In this document: positions 33,142 through 42,681 of the stretch, in pieces
Layout of the letters: each line of letters starts with the position of its first letter
Position numbering within the stretch: position 1 is the stretch's first letter
Notes under the pieces: model-generated
Databases searched by the model: none
What the model saw: only the letters and a program-made list of their open reading frames with translations
What the model was told of the DNA's origin: nothing
From: Sphingomonadales bacterium
Lineage (GTDB): Bacteria; Pseudomonadota; Alphaproteobacteria; Sphingomonadales; Sphingomonadaceae
NCBI GenBank assembly: GCA_017302615.1
Contig: JAFLDB010000007.1
Location: 1-64,000 of the forward strand
Direction: 5' to 3'
DNA length: 64,000 nucleotides
Translations under genes and position numbers: made by a program

Positions 33142-34383
33142 TTGATCCTCTCTCCCTTCGAATGGACCATTGCCAAGCGCTACATGCTGCCCGGGCGCGG
33201 CGAGGCGGTGATTGCCGTGGTCGCCGGGATCGGGGTGGGCGTGGTCATGCTCTCGGTCGCTATGCTGGTGATCGTGATGAGCGTGATGAACGGCTTTCGC
33301 GCCGAACTGTTCGACAAGATCGTCGGCCTCAATGGCCATGCCATCGTCCAGGCCTATGGCGGGCGGATGGACGATTGGCGCGCGGTGCTGAAGGACGTGC
33401 GGGCAACGCCTGATGTGGTGCGCGCCTCGCCGCTGATCGAACAGCCGCTGCTGGCCAGCTTCAACGGCCGGGTGGAGGCGATTTTCGCCCGTGGCAACAC
33501 GATGGAAGACATCGGTCGGCTGAAGGACAAGGTGGTTGCCGGCAATCTTGGCGCGGTTCAGCCCGAAAGCGGCCGGGTGGCGATCGGCGCGCAGCTCGCC
33601 GCCAACCTGGGGATCCGGGTGGGCGACCAGATGACGGTGATCAACCCGCAGGGCCAGGCAACGCCCTTCGGCACGGTGCCGCGCCAGATTTCCTATGAAG
33701 TGGCGGCGATTTTCCAGATCGGGATCTACGATTTCGACGAACGCTTCGTGGTCATGCCGCTGACCGATGCGCAGACCCTGCTGCTCAGCGGCGATACCGT
33801 GGGGATGATCGAGGTGCAGGTGACCGACCCGGACCGCGCTGCCCAGATCGTCGAGCCGGTTCAGCAGAAATATGCCGGGCAGGTTGCGATATCCGACTGG
33901 AAATCGATCAACGCCTCGCTGTTCGAGGCGCTGCAGGTAGAGCGGGTGGCGATGTTCTTCGCGCTGGGCATTATTGTGCTGGTGGCCGCGTTCAACATCC
34001 TGTCCAGCCTGATCATGCTGGTCCGTTCCAAGACCCGCGACATCGCGATACTGCGCACCATGGGGGCCAGCCGCCGCTCGATCCTCAAGATCTTCGTTGC
34101 GACTGGCACGGTGATCGGGCTGATCGGCACCTTCGGCGGACTGGCGCTGGGCTTCGTGGTGCTGTTCTTCCGCCAGTCGATCGTGCGCGGGATCGAGATC
34201 GTGACCGGGCAGAACCTGTGGGATCCGCAGATCCGCTTCCTGACCGAGCTGCCCAGCCGGACCGATCCGGGCGAAGTGATCGCGATCTGCGTGATGGCGC
34301 TGGGCTTCAGTTTCCTCGCCACGCTTTACCCGGCCTGGCGCGCGGCCAGCACCGATCCGGTCGAGGTGCTGCGTTATGAGTGA
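33142..34383 (+). CDS. lolC: Lipoprotein-releasing ABC transporter permease LolC/E
   Basis: This 413-residue inner-membrane protein works with LolD to release lipoproteins to LolA. It has one N-terminal membrane helix (~23-47), a periplasmic MacB-like domain, and three C-terminal helices starting at [17 protein letters not shown], with the FtsX-type coupling segment [15 protein letters not shown]. The proposed start is TTG 33142, giving [20 protein letters not shown], which matches the family; a clear Shine-Dalgarno is not visible. The stop overlaps lolD by 8 bp. Alphaproteobacteria usually have a single LolC/E-like permease. Confidence 0.93.
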   Translation: MILSPFEWTIAKRYMLPGRGEAVIAVVAGIGVGVVMLSVAMLVIVMSVMNGFRAELFDKIVGLNGHAIVQAYGGRMDDWRAVLKDVRATPDVVRASPLIEQPLLASFNGRVEAIFARGNTMEDIGRLKDKVVAGNLGAVQPESGRVAIGAQLAANLGIRVGDQMTVINPQGQATPFGTVPRQISYEVAAIFQIGIYDFDERFVVMPLTDAQTLLLSGDTVGMIEVQVTDPDRAAQIVEPVQQKYAGQVAISDWKSINASLFEALQVERVAMFFALGIIVLVAAFNILSSLIMLVRSKTRDIAILRTMGASRRSILKIFVATGTVIGLIGTFGGLALGFVVLFFRQSIVRGIEIVTGQNLWDPQIRFLTELPSRTDPGEVIAICVMALGFSFLATLYPAWRAASTDPVEVLRYE

Positions 34384-35050
34384 TCCGGTCGTCCGCCTTT
34401 CCGCCGTGACCCGCAGCTTCGAACAGGGCGGGGAACGCATCGATGTGCTGCGCGGAGTCGATCTGGCCATCATGCCGGGCGAAGTGGTCGCGCTGCTTGG
34501 CCCGTCGGGGTCGGGCAAGAGCACCATGCTCCAGGCGGTCGGCCTGCTGGAAGGCGGGTTCGGCGGGACCATCGCGATCGGCGGGACCGATGCGTCAAGC
34601 CTAGATGCCGATGCCCGAACCGTGCTGCGGCGCGACCGGATCGGGTTTGTCTATCAGTTCCATCACCTGCTGCCCGATTTCACCGCGCTGGAAAACGTGA
34701 TCCTGCCGCAACTGGTGGCCGGCGCTTCGCGCGCCGATGCCGCTGCCCGGGCCGAGGAATTGCTTGGCGCGCTGGGCCTGGCCGAGCGGCTGAGCCATCG
34801 CCCCAGCCAGCTGTCCGGCGGGGAGCAGCAGCGTGTGGCCGTGGCCCGCGCGCTGGCCAACCGCCCGGCGCTGGTGCTGGCCGACGAGCCGACCGGCAAT
34901 CTGGACGAGCGCACTGCCGACAAGGTGCTCGACCAGTTCCTGGGCCTGGTTCGCGGCACCGGCAGCGCGGCGCTGATCGCGACCCACAACGAGCGGCTGG
35001 CCGCACGGATGGACCGGGTGGTGCGCCTGCACGACGGGGTGCTCGCCTGA
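34376..35050 (+). CDS. lolD: Lipoprotein-releasing system ATP-binding protein
   Basis: LolD (224 residues) is the ATPase of the Lol exporter. The Walker [10 protein letters not shown], the signature LSGGEQQR, the Walker [13 protein letters not shown] and the H-loop ATHN are all present. Its ATG overlaps the 3' end of the permease gene by 8 bp, showing coupled synthesis. The sequence [18 protein letters not shown] is typical for the MacB/LolD group. Confidence 0.96.
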   Translation: MSDPVVRLSAVTRSFEQGGERIDVLRGVDLAIMPGEVVALLGPSGSGKSTMLQAVGLLEGGFGGTIAIGGTDASSLDADARTVLRRDRIGFVYQFHHLLPDFTALENVILPQLVAGASRADAAARAEELLGALGLAERLSHRPSQLSGGEQQRVAVARALANRPALVLADEPTGNLDERTADKVLDQFLGLVRGTGSAALIATHNERLAARMDRVVRLHDGVLA

Positions 35051-35127
35051 TGCCCTGAAGGGCAGGGCCGATTGACCTGTGGGCCGTCTCGCCTAGGTTA
35101 CGGCGCACAACACAGGGGAGTTTCACC

Positions 35128-35607
35128 ATGCCGACCATCGCCGATTTCACCGCCGACCTGCCCGGCGGCAAGCAGGTCAACCTGGCCGACAAGCTGGGAA
35201 AGGTCCTGCTGGTGGTCAACACCGCCAGCAAGTGCGGCTTCACTCCGCAATATGACGGGCTGGAAGCGCTGCATCAGAAGTATGGTGCGCAAGGCTTTGA
35301 GGTGCTGGCCTTTCCCTGCAACCAGTTCGGCGGGCAGGAACCGGGTAGCGCGGAAGAAATCGACCAGTTCTGCAAGGTCAATTTCGGGCTCAGCTTCCCC
35401 TTGATGGCCAAGGTCGAGGTCAACGGCCCGGGCGCGCCGCCGCTGTATGACTGGCTGAAGAAGGAAGCGCCGGGCCTGATGGGATCCAAGTCGATCAAGT
35501 GGAACTTCACCAAGTTCCTGATCGACCGCCAGGGCAAGGTGGTGCGGCGCTATGCCCCGACCGACAAGCCCGAAAGCATCGCCAAGGATATCGAAAAGCT
35601 GCTGTGA
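35128..35607 (+). CDS. Glutathione peroxidase family protein
   Basis: This 159-residue thiol peroxidase has the peroxidatic Cys36 in NTASKCGFTPQ (Cys in place of selenocysteine), Gln/Trp of the catalytic tetrad in CNQFGGQEPG and KWNFTKFL, and no signal peptide. It reduces hydroperoxides, probably with thioredoxin, as is usual for short bacterial members. GGGGAG precedes ATG 35128. It may be read from lolC-lolD or its own promoter in the 77-bp gap. A strong hairpin follows at 35611-35642. Confidence 0.94.
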   Translation: MPTIADFTADLPGGKQVNLADKLGKVLLVVNTASKCGFTPQYDGLEALHQKYGAQGFEVLAFPCNQFGGQEPGSAEEIDQFCKVNFGLSFPLMAKVEVNGPGAPPLYDWLKKEAPGLMGSKSIKWNFTKFLIDRQGKVVRRYAPTDKPESIAKDIEKLL

Positions 35608-35610
35608 TCG

Positions 35611-35642
35611 GGTGCCCCTTCCTCCGCAGAGGAAGGGGCACC
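35611..35642. terminator. Bidirectional hairpin terminator
   Basis: A perfect 14-bp stem (35611-35624 with 35629-35642) closes a CGCA tetraloop, between the convergent glutathione peroxidase and Yip1-like genes. Confidence 0.85.
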
Positions 35643-35648
35643 CCGGTG

Positions 35649-36809
35649 TTACTTGGCCAGGCTTTCCAGCTTGCCGCGATCGATGCCGGCAACGGCGGCT
35701 TTCAGCTCGTCGATCGATCCGGCTTCGCCTTCGGCCTGGACCATGAAGCGGCCGGCGACCTGGGTGCCGAAGCTGCCGCTCTGGTTGGTCTTGTTCCACT
35801 TTTCGGTCTGGATCGCGCCGTCCACCGTGCGGGTGCGTTCATAGCCGTCGGCGTCCTCGCGGCTTTGCTCGACCCCCATGGCCCCGGCAATCCCGGCCAC
35901 AGCGCCAAGGCCCGCAATGTCGACGATCTCCAGCCGGATCTGCTTGTCGCCATTCTGGTAGACGGCCTCGGCCTTGGAGCCGACGCCGCCGACCCCGGCG
36001 GATTCGATCGAAGTGCGCTGGTAGGCGCCGATCGAGGCCGGCAGCAGCGCCTGCAGCGCGGCCATGTCGACCGGCTTGGGCGCCTCGCCATTGGCCATGC
36101 CTTCCAGCTGCTTGGCGGCATCCTCCATCTTGCCGGTGTCGATCGTGCCGACACCGGGGACGTTGACTTCCACCGTGTCGCCCGATCCGTCCATCGACCC
36201 GAGCGCAGCCGCACCCAGGCCGAACATCCCGGTGACGGTGGTGAGCAAGGCAGCGGCGACCAGGTTGACCACGATCGCCACCACCACGGTGACCACGGTA
36301 AAGCCGCCGGCCTTTTCCGCCGGGACTTTCATCACCGGGGTCGCGCCCTTGAAGAACAGGTAGAGCCCGTAAAGCGTGGCCAGCAGGATCAGGATGCTCA
36401 GGGCGGGGAAGATTCCCAGCGCGCCGGCCACCCAGCCGGGTGTCATGGCATAGGCCACCAGCTTGAATGCCTGGGTGCGATTGGCCTCGCCATTGAACTT
36501 CGGGGCGAGGAAATCGGTCACCAGGGCTATCACCACCAGCGAGATCAGGCTCATCACGAAGCTGGTCAGCGCCATGCCCAGGCCCGACATCAGGCTGGGC
36601 TTCAAGGTAGCCACCAGCACCGAGATGCCGAACAGCTGCCCACCGATGAAGCTGGCCACCGGGCCGATGGCCAGAAGCGGCATGGCATAGCGGGTGATGA
36701 CGTCGCCAGGTGTGGTCTGTTCCGCCGCGATCTGCGGCCAGGTTTCATCTGGTTTCAGCGTGATGGCCTTGGCCCGTTCGACCAGGCCCTGCGATTGCCA
36801 ATCGTTCAT
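35649..36809 (-). CDS. Yip1-family membrane protein
   Basis: This 386-residue inner-membrane protein has about five helices in residues 40-210, preceded by an ERAKAITLKPDETWPQIAAE segment that is characteristic of bacterial Yip1-domain proteins. The C-terminal 170 residues form a soluble domain (ALQALLPASIGAYQRTSIES onward) that is not part of the Yip1 core. AAGGGGAACGG precedes ATG 36809. Function in bacteria is unknown; roles in membrane organisation are only guessed. It is divergent from dnaE. Confidence 0.82.
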   Translation of the reverse strand: MNDWQSQGLVERAKAITLKPDETWPQIAAEQTTPGDVITRYAMPLLAIGPVASFIGGQLFGISVLVATLKPSLMSGLGMALTSFVMSLISLVVIALVTDFLAPKFNGEANRTQAFKLVAYAMTPGWVAGALGIFPALSILILLATLYGLYLFFKGATPVMKVPAEKAGGFTVVTVVVAIVVNLVAAALLTTVTGMFGLGAAALGSMDGSGDTVEVNVPGVGTIDTGKMEDAAKQLEGMANGEAPKPVDMAALQALLPASIGAYQRTSIESAGVGGVGSKAEAVYQNGDKQIRLEIVDIAGLGAVAGIAGAMGVEQSREDADGYERTRTVDGAIQTEKWNKTNQSGSFGTQVAGRFMVQAEGEAGSIDELKAAVAGIDRGKLESLAK

Positions 36810-36957
36810 GTCCGTTCCCCTTCCAAGTCCGGAATGAAACGCATGGAACCACACAGGGGCGGGGCTGACTAGGTGAAATCCGACAAGTTGTGAAAAGCCT
36901 GCCGGGGATCGCGGTGCCCCCTTTGCGAATCCTTCTGCGCCCCCCTAGGGTTGGCCC

Positions 36958-39900
36958 ATGGCTTTCGAACCTTTTGTCCCGCTGCGTGTGCTGTCCAGCT
37001 ATTCGATGCTGGAAGGGGCGATCGATCCGAAGGCGATTGCCAAGCTGGCGGTAGAACGCGGTTTTCCGGCCATCGCCATTGCCGATCGCAACGGACTTTA
37101 CGCGGCGATGTCGTTTGCCGGGGCCTGCCGCGATGCGGGGATCCAGCCGATCATCGGCACTCTGCTGGGGGTGCGGAGGGACAGTTCCGGACCGATCGAC
37201 TGGCTGGCGCTTTATGCCCAGAACGAGGACGGCTGGAACAACCTGTGCCACCTGGTCAGCCGCGCGCACCTTGACCGGCCGCTGGAACTGGATCCGCATG
37301 TCACGCTGGAAGACCTGGCCGGCCGGTCGGACGGGCTGATCTGCCTGACCGCGGCGGGCGAGGGCGCTTTGGTGCGATTGCTGGCGGAAGGGCGGGGCGA
37401 TGCCGCCACGGCCTATTGCGAGCGATTGGAGGCCCTGTTCCCGAACCGGCTCTACATCGAGATCGCCCGGCGCAATGACCCGGCCGAGGAAGCCGCCGAA
37501 GACGCGCTGATCCAGCTGGCTTACGATCGCGATCTGCCGCTGGTGGCGACCAATCCCGCCGCCTATGGCGATCCCCAGTTCTACGCGGCCCACGATGCGA
37601 TGCTGTGCATCGCCAATTCGACCCACGTCGATGCGGCCGAGCGGCCGCGGTCCAACCCGCAGTGGTGGGTCAAGTCCTGGCCGATGATGCGGGAACTGTT
37701 CGAGGATCTGCCCGAGGCGACCGCCAACACGCTGGTTATCGCCCAGCGCTGCGCCGCCGCCCCGCCCAAGCGCAAGCCGCTGCTGCCCAGCCTGGCCGGC
37801 GATGCCGCCGGCGAAGCGCAGATGCTGATCGACGATGCCCGCGCCGGCCTCGAAAAGCGGCTGGAGCCTTATGGCGAAATGCCGGAGGAAGAACGGCAGG
37901 CCTATTTCGACCGGCTCGATTTCGAAACCGGCGTGATCAACAAGATGGGTTTTGCCGGCTACTTCCTGATCGTGGCCGATTTCATCAAGTGGGCCAAGGA
38001 CAACGACATTCCGGTAGGTCCCGGGCGCGGTTCGGGTGCGGGCTCGGTCGTGGCCTGGGCGCTGACCATCACCGATCTCGATCCGATCCGGCTGGGCCTG
38101 CTGTTCGAACGCTTCCTCAATCCCGAACGCGTTTCGATGCCGGACTTCGATATCGACTTCTGCGAAACCCGGCGCGGCGAGGTGATCCGCTATGTCCAGG
38201 CCAAGTACGGCCACGATCACGTCGCCCAGATCATCACGTTCGGCAAGCTCAAGGCCCGTGCCGTGCTGCGCGATACCGGCCGCATCCTGCAGATGAGCTA
38301 TGGCCAGGTGGATCGTCTCTGCAAGATGGTACCCAACCATCCGACCGATCCCTGGACCCTGCCGCGCGCGCTGAACGGCGCGGCCGAGTTCAAGCGCGAA
38401 TACGATACCGACGACGAGGTGAAGCGGCTGGTCGACCTGGCGGTCCAGTTGGAGGGGCTAAACCGCAACAGTTCCACCCACGCCGCCGGCGTGGTGATCG
38501 GCGACCGGCCGCTGGCGCAGCTGGTGCCGCTGTACCGTGATCCGCGTTCGGATATGCCGGTGACCCAGTTCGACATGAAATATGTCGAGGATACCGGCCT
38601 GATCAAATTCGACTTCCTCGGTCTCAAGACGCTGTCGGTGCTCAAGAAGGCGGTCGAACTGCTGAAGCGGCGGGATATCGAGATCGACCTGTCGGTCCTG
38701 CCGTGGGACGATGCCCAGGTCTATGAACTGCTGCAGCGCGGCGATACGGTCGGCGTGTTCCAGCTGGAATCCGAAGGGATGCGCCGCACCCTGGCAGCGG
38801 TGAAGCCGACCAACTTCGGCGACATCATCGCGCTCGTCTCGCTTTACCGGCCGGGCCCGATGGACAACATCCCGCTGTTCGGCCGGCGCAAGAACGGTAG
38901 CGAAAGCATCGAATACCCGCACCCCCGGCTGGAGGGGATCCTGTCGGAGACTTACGGGATCTTCGTCTATCAGGAACAGGTCATGCAGGCCGCGCAGATC
39001 CTGGCCGGATATTCGCTGGGCGATGCCGACCTGTTGCGCCGCGCCATGGGCAAGAAGGTCCAGGCGGAAATGGACGCCCAGCGCGAACGCTTTGTCGAAG
39101 GCTGCGCCAAGGTATCCGGGATCGATGCGGCCAAGGCCAACGAGCTGTTCGATTTGATCGACAAGTTCGCCGGCTACGGCTTCAACAAGTCGCACGCCGC
39201 CGCCTATGCCCTGCTGGCCTATCAGACGGCCTGGCTTAAGACGCACTACCCGCACGAATTCTTCGCCGCCTCGATGTGCTTCGACATGCACCAGTCGGAA
39301 AAGCTGGCGGTGTTCGTCGACGACATGCGCCGCAGCGGCGTCGCGCTGGAAGGGCCGGACATCAACCGCAGCGAGGCCGAGTTCATGGTCGAGCCGACCG
39401 AGGAAGGCTATGCCGTGCGCTATGCCCTGGCCGGGATCCGCAACGTCGGTGAAAAGGCGATGGAAGCGATCGTGGCGGAGCGCGAGGCCAATGGCCGTTT
39501 CGCCAGTCTGGAAGACCTGTTCCGCCGTGTGCCGCAAGGCACCATGAACCGCCGACAGCTGGAGGGGCTGGCCGGAGCCGGGGCATTCGATTCGCTGGAG
39601 GCCAATCGCGCCATGGTGCTCGCCAATGCCGATATGCTGCTGGCCGTGGCGGACGAGGCCGCGCGGAGCCGGTCGAGCGGGCAGGGCGGCCTGTTCGGCG
39701 GGGATGACCATGCCGCCCCGGCACTGCGGCTGACCGAAGTCGAAGCCTGGTCCAAGACCGAGCAGATGGCCAAGGAACGGGAGAACTTCGGATTCTATTT
39801 TGCTGCCCATCCGGTCGAGCAGTGGCGCGCGGTAGCCAGTGCCAACGGGGCGCGGTCCTATGCCAGCGTCATGGAAAGCGGCGTTCCCGGAGGTGGACGG

Positions 39901-40428
39901 GCCCAGGCGGTGCTGGCGGCGATGGTGGAAGGCGTCAGCCGCGGCAAGACCCGGCGCGGGGCGGACTTTGTCCGAGCCGACTTTTCCGACAATTCCGGCC
40001 AGTTTTCCGCCGCCTGCTTTGAAGAGGCGCTGGTCGAGCCGATGCTGCAATGGGCCAGGGACGGTACCTGCCTGTTGCTGACCGTAGAACTCGACGCGCC
40101 CAGCGCCGACGAACCGCCGCGCGTCACCGTGCGCGGGGCGCGGCCGCTGTCGGAAGTGACCACGGCGGGATCGATGGAGCTGCGCTTTGACGTGCTCAGC
40201 CCGGAAGTCTTCGCCGACCTGGCCATGATGCTGGTGCCGGGAGCGCCGGGGCGGGGCGAAGTGATCGTGCGGCTGCGGACCGGGCGGGGCGAGGAACCGG
40301 TGGTGCGGCTGGGGCGCGACTTCATGGTCGATGGGGAACTTGCAGAACGCTTGGCAAGCATGGAAGGTATTGCCAATGTAGCGCTAAGCGCCCGCCGCGG
40401 GACCACCCGCCTGCGGCTGGTCGCATAA
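36958..40428 (+). CDS. dnaE: DNA polymerase III alpha subunit
   Basis: DnaE (1156 residues) is the replicative polymerase. The order is PHP domain, palm with the catalytic MPDFDIDFCETRRG, fingers with GPGRGSGAG before it, helix-hairpin-helix region, and a C-terminal OB fold (GVSRGKTRRGADFVRADF). In the PHP domain the metal-binding HxH-D is lost: LRVLSSYSM replaces the E. coli LRVHSDYSM, so no intrinsic proofreading is expected, in line with use of a separate DnaQ. The Gly-Ile/Arg of the clamp-binding region lies in the C-terminal third. Length is normal for DnaE1. The adjacent genes are unrelated. Confidence 0.97.
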   Translation: MAFEPFVPLRVLSSYSMLEGAIDPKAIAKLAVERGFPAIAIADRNGLYAAMSFAGACRDAGIQPIIGTLLGVRRDSSGPIDWLALYAQNEDGWNNLCHLVSRAHLDRPLELDPHVTLEDLAGRSDGLICLTAAGEGALVRLLAEGRGDAATAYCERLEALFPNRLYIEIARRNDPAEEAAEDALIQLAYDRDLPLVATNPAAYGDPQFYAAHDAMLCIANSTHVDAAERPRSNPQWWVKSWPMMRELFEDLPEATANTLVIAQRCAAAPPKRKPLLPSLAGDAAGEAQMLIDDARAGLEKRLEPYGEMPEEERQAYFDRLDFETGVINKMGFAGYFLIVADFIKWAKDNDIPVGPGRGSGAGSVVAWALTITDLDPIRLGLLFERFLNPERVSMPDFDIDFCETRRGEVIRYVQAKYGHDHVAQIITFGKLKARAVLRDTGRILQMSYGQVDRLCKMVPNHPTDPWTLPRALNGAAEFKREYDTDDEVKRLVDLAVQLEGLNRNSSTHAAGVVIGDRPLAQLVPLYRDPRSDMPVTQFDMKYVEDTGLIKFDFLGLKTLSVLKKAVELLKRRDIEIDLSVLPWDDAQVYELLQRGDTVGVFQLESEGMRRTLAAVKPTNFGDIIALVSLYRPGPMDNIPLFGRRKNGSESIEYPHPRLEGILSETYGIFVYQEQVMQAAQILAGYSLGDADLLRRAMGKKVQAEMDAQRERFVEGCAKVSGIDAAKANELFDLIDKFAGYGFNKSHAAAYALLAYQTAWLKTHYPHEFFAASMCFDMHQSEKLAVFVDDMRRSGVALEGPDINRSEAEFMVEPTEEGYAVRYALAGIRNVGEKAMEAIVAEREANGRFASLEDLFRRVPQGTMNRRQLEGLAGAGAFDSLEANRAMVLANADMLLAVADEAARSRSSGQGGLFGGDDHAAPALRLTEVEAWSKTEQMAKERENFGFYFAAHPVEQWRAVASANGARSYASVMESGVPGGGRAQAVLAAMVEGVSRGKTRRGADFVRADFSDNSGQFSAACFEEALVEPMLQWARDGTCLLLTVELDAPSADEPPRVTVRGARPLSEVTTAGSMELRFDVLSPEVFADLAMMLVPGAPGRGEVIVRLRTGRGEEPVVRLGRDFMVDGELAERLASMEGIANVALSARRGTTRLRLVA

Positions 40429-40467
40429 ATCAGATAAAACACGCATATAGAACATCAGGAGAGGCAA

Positions 40468-42057
40468 ATGCTGGGAGCAATGCAGGACTGGGACCTTCGC
40501 GTCACCCACCTGATCGATCACGCCGCGCGCGAGCATGGCAACCGCGAAATCGTGACCCACTGGGCCAATGGCGATGAAACCCGCACCACCTGGGCCGGGA
40601 TCCGCCGCGATGCCCTGAAGATGACCCAGGCCTTGCGCAAGCTGGGCGTGCAGCAGGGCGACCGGGTGGCCACGCTGGCGATGAACCACAGCCGCCACCT
40701 GGTTTCCTGGTACGGCGCGGTCGGCGTGGGCGGGGTGCTACACACGATCAACCCGCGCTTGTTCGACGACCAGCTGGAGTATATCGCCAACCACGCCGAA
40801 GACGTGGTGCTGCTCTACGATGCGGCCTTTACCCCGATCATCGAGCGGATGAAGCCCAAGTGGACCACAATCCGGCACTACATCTGCTTCGATAACGGCG
40901 AGTTCGAGGCCTGGATCGGGGCCGAGGACGGCAACACCACCTGGGCCACCGGCGACGAACGCGACCCCTGCATGCTGTGTTACACCAGCGGCACCACCGG
41001 CAACCCCAAGGGCGTGCTGTACGAGCACCGCTCCACGATGCTCCACGCCATCACCGGCCTGCAGCCCTCGATCTTCGACTTTGATACCCGCTCGGTCATG
41101 CTGCCGGTGGTGCCGATGTTCCACGCCGCCAGCTGGGGCCTGCCCTGGGCCGGGGCGGCGGCGGGGATCAAGTTCGTGTTCAGCGCCGTCAACGATGCAG
41201 CCGTACTGTGCGAACTGATGAACCGCGAAGGCGTGACCCATTCCGCCGGGGTGCCGACCGTCTGGCTTGCCACGTTCCAGCACATGGATGCCACCGGCAC
41301 CACTTTGCCGACCCTGCGTCAGGCGATCATCGGCGGTTCGGCCGCGCCGCGCTTCATGATCGAGCGGCTGATGAAGGCCGGGGTCAACGTTGCGCACGCC
41401 TGGGGTATGACGGAAACCAGCCCGATCGGCACCACCGGGGCGATGACCTGGGACTGGGCCGACAAGAGCTTTGAAGAAAAGATCGACATCAAGCAGATGC
41501 AGGGCCGGGTTCCCTTCGGCGTGGAACTGCGCACGGTCGATCTGGGCGACCCGACCAGGGAACTGCCGCGCGATGGCAAGACCAGCGGCGCGCTGCAAGT
41601 GCGCGGGCCGTGGATCATCAAGCGCTATTTCAAGGCCGAGCAGGACGCGACGGTGGACGGCCAGTGGTTCGACACCGGCGATGTCGGCATCCTGCATCCC
41701 GATGGCACGTTGCAGCTGACTGACCGGACCAAGGACGTGATCAAGTCCGGCGGGGAATGGATCAGCTCGGTCGAGCTGGAAAACGCCGCCGTCGGCGTGG
41801 ATGGCGTGGCCGAAGCGGCCGCGATCGGGATCCATCACCCCAAGTGGGACGAGCGCCCGATCCTGGTGGTGGTGAAAAAGCCCGGCGCGACAGTGACCGC
41901 CGAGGAGATCAAGGCCCACCTGGCCCAGCATGTCGCCAAGTGGTGGCTGCCCGACGCGATCGAATTCGTTGACGGCATCCCGCACGGTGCCACCGGCAAG
42001 ATCAGCAAGAAGGACCTGCGCGAGCAGTTCCGCGACTACAAGCTGGCGGACGCGTGA
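40468..42057 (+). CDS. Acyl-CoA synthetase (AMP-forming, fatty-acid type)
   Basis: This 529-residue ANL-family enzyme activates a carboxylic acid to its CoA thioester via an acyl-adenylate. The P-loop-like YTSGTTGNPKGV, the A5 motif GMTETSP, the A8 hinge region FDTGDVG and LTDRTKDVIKSGGEW, and the catalytic Lys in GATGKISKKDLR are all present. It resembles the medium/long-chain fatty acyl-CoA ligases of sphingomonads (with HAASWGLPW). CAGGAGAGG lies upstream of ATG 40468. A palindromic dispersed repeat lies just after its stop. Confidence 0.94.
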   Translation: MLGAMQDWDLRVTHLIDHAAREHGNREIVTHWANGDETRTTWAGIRRDALKMTQALRKLGVQQGDRVATLAMNHSRHLVSWYGAVGVGGVLHTINPRLFDDQLEYIANHAEDVVLLYDAAFTPIIERMKPKWTTIRHYICFDNGEFEAWIGAEDGNTTWATGDERDPCMLCYTSGTTGNPKGVLYEHRSTMLHAITGLQPSIFDFDTRSVMLPVVPMFHAASWGLPWAGAAAGIKFVFSAVNDAAVLCELMNREGVTHSAGVPTVWLATFQHMDATGTTLPTLRQAIIGGSAAPRFMIERLMKAGVNVAHAWGMTETSPIGTTGAMTWDWADKSFEEKIDIKQMQGRVPFGVELRTVDLGDPTRELPRDGKTSGALQVRGPWIIKRYFKAEQDATVDGQWFDTGDVGILHPDGTLQLTDRTKDVIKSGGEWISSVELENAAVGVDGVAEAAAIGIHHPKWDERPILVVVKKPGATVTAEEIKAHLAQHVAKWWLPDAIEFVDGIPHGATGKISKKDLREQFRDYKLADA

Positions 42058-42074
42058 CGCCCGATTGCTTCGTT

Positions 42075-42138
42075 CGTCATTGCGAGCGAAGCGACGCAAT
42101 CCAGGGCGTGCCTGGACCGCCCTGGATTGCCAATGACG
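42075..42138. repeat. Dispersed palindromic repeat (REP-like)
   Basis: Outer arms CGTCATTG (42075-42082) and CAATGACG (42131-42138) and inner arms GCAATCCAGGGCG (42096-42108) and CGCCCTGGATTGC (42118-42130) are exact inverse complements, with GAGCGAAGCGA between. The core TCATTGCGAGCGAAGCGA-CGCAATCC is a family I recall as present in many copies in alphaproteobacterial intergenic DNA. It sits in the 91-bp gap after the acyl-CoA synthetase gene. Copy number here cannot be counted beyond one. Confidence 0.75.
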
Positions 42139-42148
42139 AGGGAGTTTT

Positions 42149-42556
42149 ATGACCGCCTATATCGATCCCGATCGCGAAAACTGGGCCGTCTTCAAGTCGC
42201 TCCCGCGCGACCGGCCGATCCACATGCTCAACCTGATCAAGCTGCGCGATCTGGCCGAATACCCCGAAGGGCACGAGCTTCACGGCAAGGGCCTGACCGG
42301 GGCAGAGGCCTATGCGATCTATGAAAAGCGGTTCCAGGAACTGGTTGCGGACGACGGCGCGGCGATGGTCTGGGAAGCGCCGCTGGAATGCACCGTCACC
42401 GGCCCGGCGGGCGAATGGGACAAGGCCTTCGTCATGGGTTATCCCAACGCCGGGGTGTTCATGGGCATGGTCAAGAACGAGGAATATGTCCGCGATGCCC
42501 TGCCGCACCGCACGGCCGCCGTGGCTGACAGCCGGTTGATCCGGTTTCAGGGCTAG
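42149..42556 (+). CDS. DUF1330 family protein
   Basis: This 135-residue protein has a ferredoxin-like alpha-beta barrel pattern of the DUF1330 family: PIHMLNLIKLRD near the N-terminus, YEKRFQELV and FVMGYPNAGVFMGMVKNEEY further on, with the ending RTAAVADSRLIRF. Function is unknown; the fold suits small-molecule binding or oxidation. ATG 42149 has GAGGGAG directly at the edge of the palindromic repeat, so the repeat borders its ribosome site. It may be co-transcribed with the acyl-CoA synthetase. Confidence 0.85.
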   Translation: MTAYIDPDRENWAVFKSLPRDRPIHMLNLIKLRDLAEYPEGHELHGKGLTGAEAYAIYEKRFQELVADDGAAMVWEAPLECTVTGPAGEWDKAFVMGYPNAGVFMGMVKNEEYVRDALPHRTAAVADSRLIRFQG

Positions 42557-42681
42557 GGTCCGGGCCTTCGGTCAGGCGATTGCCACAGGAACGCCGGTGG
42601 CGGCTGCTGCATGGCGCCTTGTGCCTGCCGGCAAATCGCAACGGTTGAACCCGGCCCGCCCCCGCACTATGTGACCGGTCT

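Noticed and set aside
33124..34572. 482-codon open frame opposite lolC
   Set aside because: An antisense shadow rich in His/Gln/Asp; lolC on the plus strand is complete.
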